NCBI GenBank assembly: GCA_024645305.1
Contig: JAHEFU010000127.1
Span: forward strand, 1 to 8,060
DNA from: Planctomycetales bacterium
GTDB taxonomy: Bacteria > 4484-113 > JAFGCY01
Reading direction: 5' to 3'
DNA: 8,060 nt
The notes under the pieces are model-generated. The model was not told the origin of the DNA, did no database searches, and was given only the letters and a program-made list of their open reading frames with translations. Position 1 is the stretch's first letter, and each line of letters starts with the position of its first letter. Position numbers and translations under genes: made by a program. Positions 5,421-8,060 of the stretch are shown piece after piece.

Positions 5421-6259
5421 CTGGACAGCAGTGGTGGCAGTACTTCTTCACGGGAGCCTACCTCGACGTGATGCGCCTGGCGCACAGCCTTGAGGACAAC
5501 CGCCGCGAAGTGGATTTCATCGAACGGGTGCTTGCGCTGCGCCGGGGCCAGGCAGTGCTGGATGTGCCCTGTGGCAACGGCCGGATCAGCCTGGAGCTGG
5601 CCCAGCGAGGGTATGCCGTGCTTGGTGTGGACCTCTGTGCGCCGCTCCTGGATGAGGCCCGCCTGACCGCGCAGAAGTACGATGTGCAGCTGGAATACCA
5701 GCACCGCGACATGCGTGAGCTGCCCTGGCCCGCGCGTTTTGATGCGTTGATCTGCTGGCAGGGAAGCTTCGGTTACTTCGATGACGAACAGAACCTGCAG
5801 CTGCTGCGGGCAATGCATGAGGCCCTCAGGCCCGGCGGGCGGTTGCTGATCGACACGATGTGCCTGGAGACCCTGCTGCCGAACTTCCGGCCCCGCAGCT
5901 GGGTCACGGTTGGCAATACCCTGGTGCTGGAGCAGCGCACATTCAACCACGAGCTGGGGCGGATCGAGGGCCGGGTCACCCTGGTGAACGCCCCCGAGGA
6001 TGTAAACGAGAAGCCGGAGGCGCTGACTCTGCTCGTGGACGTGGCGGAGCTGCTCAATAGCGGTGAGGAACCCAGCCTGCATGAATTCATTGTCAGCACT
6101 CATTTCAGCTCGCTCAGGATGTACAGCTACCGCGAACTGAGCCTGCTGCTGCAGCGGGCCGGCTTCAGCGTGGAGGCCAGCTATGGCAGCCTGGATGCGG
6201 AAGACTTCAGTATGGACAGCACTCGCCTGTACCTGGTAGCGAGGAAGGCCGGCCGGTAA
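5417..6259 (+). CDS. Class I SAM-dependent methyltransferase
   Basis: The 280-residue protein has a Rossmann-like methyltransferase core. Motif I is AVLDVPCGNGRISLELA (46-62), followed by the acidic residue binding the ribose at the end of strand two (LGVDLCAP, 69-76). FDALICWQGSFGYFDD (108-123) corresponds to motif IV, and ALRPGGRLLIDT (136-147) is the conserved post-motif segment. The C-terminal part (about 150-280) is beta-rich and ends in the typical LLQRAGF...LYLVARK strands. The start is GTG at 5417, overlapping the rhodanese stop (GTGA); GGAG at 5408-5411 lies 5 bases upstream inside the rhodanese gene, and no better start exists. The substrate cannot be told: the family covers small molecules, lipids, tRNA and proteins. 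Coupling to a rhodanese could hint at sulfur-containing or thiolated substrates, but that is speculation. Confidence 0.9.
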   Translation: MTGQQWWQYFFTGAYLDVMRLAHSLEDNRREVDFIERVLALRRGQAVLDVPCGNGRISLELAQRGYAVLGVDLCAPLLDEARLTAQKYDVQLEYQHRDMRELPWPARFDALICWQGSFGYFDDEQNLQLLRAMHEALRPGGRLLIDTMCLETLLPNFRPRSWVTVGNTLVLEQRTFNHELGRIEGRVTLVNAPEDVNEKPEALTLLVDVAELLNSGEEPSLHEFIVSTHFSSLRMYSYRELSLLLQRAGFSVEASYGSLDAEDFSMDSTRLYLVARKAGR

Positions 6260-6268
6260 TCAGGCGCT

Positions 6269-6376
6269 GTGGAGTATGACCTGCAGGCGGAACTCAGGGC
6301 ACTCAGGCACTGCGGCCTGCCCCATGCCCAATGGGTGTCCCGGATCCTGCAAAGCGGCCAGATGCAGCTGCCCTGA
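6269..6376 (+). CDS. Possible 35-residue ORF after the methyltransferase
   Basis: Nine bases after the methyltransferase TAA, and in the same frame, a GTG at 6269 opens 35 codons ending in TGA at 6376. The predicted peptide has an amphipathic helical look (DLQAELRALRHCGL, then AQWVSRILQSGQMQLP). About 29 of its 35 codons end in G or C, like the neighbouring real genes and better than the opposite-strand frame. The ribosome binding site is weak (CAGG at 6261-6264). It could be a small coupled protein, an in-frame readthrough tail of the methyltransferase, or chance. I do not recognise the peptide. Confidence 0.3.
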   Translation: MEYDLQAELRALRHCGLPHAQWVSRILQSGQMQLP

Positions 6377-6392
6377 ACGCACCTGAGGCGAA

Positions 6393-6408
6393 ACACCTAT
6401 ACGGGTGT
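6393..6408. repeat. Small inverted repeat between methyltransferase and helicase
   Basis: ACACC (6393-6397) and GGTGT (6404-6408) are a perfect 5-base inverted repeat with a 6-base loop. It lies downstream of the methyltransferase and the small ORF, about 50 bases before the helicase promoter. No U-run follows on either strand, so it is a poor terminator candidate; an operator half-site pair is possible. Confidence 0.2.
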
Positions 6409-6453
6409 ATGGATGGCAGGAAATCGTGAAATAGATGCAATTCCCCGATATGG

Positions 6454-6462
6454 TGGTATACT
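6454..6462 (+). promoter_or_regulatory. Extended -10 promoter of the helicase gene
   Basis: TATACT (6457-6462) is preceded directly by TGG (6454-6456), giving the TGn extended -10 element, which can work without a good -35 box; none is seen at 17 bases (GATGCA). Transcription would start near 6469, leaving a leader of about 158 bases before the helicase ATG. The 10-base string TGAAATAGAT occurs on both sides, at 6427-6436 and 6506-6515. Confidence 0.5.
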
Positions 6463-6468
6463 GCCTCG

Positions 6469-6626
6469 TCCCGATATTCATATTAGACACGCAAACTACT
6501 TGCGCTGAAATAGATATCACCATTTACTGCAAACGGCTCGGGCCCCCTGTGTAGCACCAGGTGAGGGCGTGACAGACGACCCGTGGCAGGGGGACATGTA
6601 ATCTTCAAGGGACATGTGAATACCCT
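6469..6626 (+). promoter_or_regulatory. Long, potentially structured leader of the helicase mRNA
   Basis: Between the predicted transcription start and the helicase ATG several pairings are visible. CGCAA/TTGCG (6490-6494/6500-6504) is a 5-pair hairpin with a 5-base loop. A longer nested hairpin is closed by CCCCCTG (6543-6549) and CAGGGGG (6587-6593), with CAC/GTG (6555-6557/6583-6585) and GGGCGT (6565-6570) against ACG-A-CCC (6576-6582) inside. It is followed by a direct repeat GGGACATGT at 6591-6599 and 6609-6617; each copy contains an ATG immediately followed by a stop (ATGTAA at 6596, ATGTGA at 6614). The last Shine-Dalgarno-like AGGGA ends 14 bases before the ATG, rather far. Long regulated leaders are known for other bacterial DEAD-box helicase genes. 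I do not recognise a named riboswitch. Confidence 0.4.
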
Positions 6627-8060
6627 ATGACATACGTACCGCGCGGGCGCGTAAGCTCTCGCAGTAACAGCGGTGGCAAACGCCGCGATGACAGAAGTGG
6701 CCGCTCAAATGACGGCCAGGGCAACCGGAACAGTTCCGCAGACGGCCGCAGTGGCCGCTCCGGCGGAAACAGCAATGAGGGCTCAGCCGGCAGGGGCCGC
6801 AGCGACCGCAGCGGCAGGGCAGCCGGGCCGGCGCGGGATTCGCGCCGCCGGCAAGGTGAGAACCAGCATCCCAACCGCGCTCCGCGCCGCGACGAGCGGC
6901 CGGATGGCAATAGCGAGGCGCAGCCGCGCCCCGAGCATGTGGAGTATGGCAACGGCGCGCGCCGTCCGAGCCAGCGTCGGGGTTATGCCCGCGGTGGCAG
7001 TGCGCAGCGCAGCCGCCCGGAGCAACTTGGCAACCGCATTCCCGCGGAGCCACGGATGCTGCCGGATGACTATGGCAACAGAATAGATGAACCGCGTGGC
7101 AACAGCCGCAGTGCCGGACGGGGCCGCAGTGCCGCCCCGGGCCGGGGCCGTGGTGGCGGGGACTATGTGGAGACCGAGCGTGCACCACGCTATGGTGACC
7201 GTTCCGAGGGCAATACTCAGCGCAGTGGCTCAGCCGCCCAGGACCGTCCTCAGCGTGGCCGGGGCGGTCGCAGTGAGCAGGGATCCACCGGCGCAGCCCC
7301 CGCTTCGCGTGGGCGCAGCAATTCCGCCCGGAGCCGCGATGGAGCAGCTCCGGCGAGGCCAGAGCGCAACGAGGGGAGCGATGGCAGTCGCGGCCGGCGC
7401 CGCAGTGCCGGTCAGGCTGCTCCTGCGCGTGAACGCACACGGGACAGCCGTCCCCCCCAGCAGGAGCAGCGCGGAGGTGGCAATAAGCGCAGCCGTGCCA
7501 AGGAACAGAAGCTGGAAGTGGACATCCTCGGATTCATCCGTGACAACCCCGTGATCCATGAAATCGAAGAGACCTTCGAGCCCACGCATGTGTTTGCCGA
7601 TTTCGGCCTGAAGCGGGAAGTGCTTGTCAACGTGGAGCGGCGCGGCTATGAGGCCCCGACCCCGATCCAGGACCTGGCCATCCCCCCCGTGATGCAGGGC
7701 CGCGACGTGGTCGGGCTGGCCAATACCGGCACCGGCAAGACCGCTGCCTTCCTGCTGCCCCTGATCGACCGCATGCTGGCGGACCGGGAGCAGTACGCAC
7801 TGATCCTGGCCCCGACCCGTGAGCTGGCCATCCAGATCGAGGAGGAGCTGCAGAGCTTCACCCGCGGCCTGGGGATGCGCTCCACCGTTGTCGTCGGTGG
7901 CGTGGGCGAGGGAGCCCAGCTCAAGAGCCTGCGCCATGACAACAGGTTCATCATTGCCACTCCGGGAAGGCTGATTGACTTCCTCAAGCGCGGCGAACTG
8001 CGTATCGACGAAATCAACAATGTGGTGCTGGACGAAGCCGACCGCATGCTCGACATGGGT
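6627..8060 (+). CDS. DEAD-box RNA helicase with long Arg/Gly/Ser-rich N-terminal extension (3' end outside window)
   Basis: The frame is open from ATG 6627 to the window edge: 478 codons, no stop. The helicase core begins near residue 320: an upstream FADFGL (323-328), the Q motif ending TPIQ (Gln348), Walker A ANTGTGKT (365-372), PTRELA (396-401), TPGRL (445-449) and DEAD (469-472), then RMLDMG at the edge. This is RecA domain 1 of an ATP-dependent RNA-unwinding enzyme of the RhlE/CsdA type; domain 2 lies outside. Residues 1 to about 290 are low-complexity, rich in Arg, Gly, Ser, Asn and Ala, with RSGRS, GRGRS, RGRGG and RGGG repeats, and probably disordered and RNA-binding. ATG 6627 is the first start after an in-frame TGA at 6570; its ribosome binding site is weak. 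A shorter product is possible, but the frame is uninterrupted. Likely roles are ribosome assembly, RNA decay or cold adaptation, which the sequence cannot separate. Confidence 0.93.
   Translation, partial: MTYVPRGRVSSRSNSGGKRRDDRSGRSNDGQGNRNSSADGRSGRSGGNSNEGSAGRGRSDRSGRAAGPARDSRRRQGENQHPNRAPRRDERPDGNSEAQPRPEHVEYGNGARRPSQRRGYARGGSAQRSRPEQLGNRIPAEPRMLPDDYGNRIDEPRGNSRSAGRGRSAAPGRGRGGGDYVETERAPRYGDRSEGNTQRSGSAAQDRPQRGRGGRSEQGSTGAAPASRGRSNSARSRDGAAPARPERNEGSDGSRGRRRSAGQAAPARERTRDSRPPQQEQRGGGNKRSRAKEQKLEVDILGFIRDNPVIHEIEETFEPTHVFADFGLKREVLVNVERRGYEAPTPIQDLAIPPVMQGRDVVGLANTGTGKTAAFLLPLIDRMLADREQYALILAPTRELAIQIEEELQSFTRGLGMRSTVVVGGVGEGAQLKSLRHDNRFIIATPGRLIDFLKRGELRIDEINNVVLDEADRMLDMG

Noticed and set aside
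5384..6103. 239-codon minus-strand open frame opposite the methyltransferase
   Set aside because: No family motifs are seen and it is fully antisense to a gene with clear methyltransferase motifs; treated as a shadow frame.
6625..7440. 271-codon minus-strand open frame and two plus-strand frames (6673-7086, 7087-7554) over the helicase extension
   Set aside because: They are Cys/His- or Ala/Arg-rich shadows of the GC-rich Arg/Gly/Ser codons. Only the frame starting at 6627 continues into the helicase core.
1..8060. Mobile element, phage, CRISPR, toxin-antitoxin or defence genes
   Set aside because: No transposase, integrase, regularly spaced repeats or known defence motifs were seen on either strand. 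The two tRNA genes have no integrase or duplicated tRNA end nearby.

Overview
The window is high-GC bacterial DNA, densely coded, with 4-base start/stop overlaps, Shine-Dalgarno sites and intrinsic-terminator logic typical of bacteria. One exported protein has a classical Sec signal peptide. The tRNA-Asp closely resembles the enterobacterial one. Together these suggest a Gram-negative, probably proteobacterial (perhaps gammaproteobacterial) genome, but this placement is weak: complete mevalonate genes are uncommon there, and the tRNA-Phe gene lacks an encoded CCA.

Layout. (1) Positions 1-2439, + strand: three GHMP-family genes in one translationally coupled run: the C-terminal part of mevalonate kinase, then diphosphomevalonate decarboxylase, then phosphomevalonate kinase. 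Together they convert mevalonate to isopentenyl diphosphate. Both junctions are ATGA overlaps. (2) Positions 2436-3956, - strand: an exported NodB-type polysaccharide deacetylase with a long acidic disordered linker and a His-to-Gln change in the metal-binding motif. Its stop codon and that of the phosphomevalonate kinase share one CTAG palindrome. (3) Positions 3957-4500: an intergenic inverted-repeat cluster, a promoter, tRNA-Asp(GUC), tRNA-Phe(GAA), and a terminator serving the next gene on the opposite strand. (4) Positions 4499-4888, - strand: a small YtxH-type membrane protein with LEA-like 11-residue repeats. Divergent from it is a + strand pair (5046-6259), a single-domain rhodanese overlapped by a class I SAM methyltransferase. 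(5) Positions 6260-6626: a gap holding a possible 35-codon ORF, an extended -10 promoter and a long, apparently structured leader with two tandem start-stop codon pairs. (6) Positions 6627-8060, + strand, cut by the window end: a DEAD-box RNA helicase whose core is preceded by an unusual disordered Arg/Gly/Ser-rich N-terminal extension of about 290 residues.

I do not see a clear undescribed defence or mobile system. There are no transposases, CRISPR arrays, integrases or phage genes. The items most worth a second look are the helicase extension and its leader with tandem start-stop pairs, the substituted deacetylase motif, the nested inverted repeats upstream of the deacetylase, and the shared CTAG stop.
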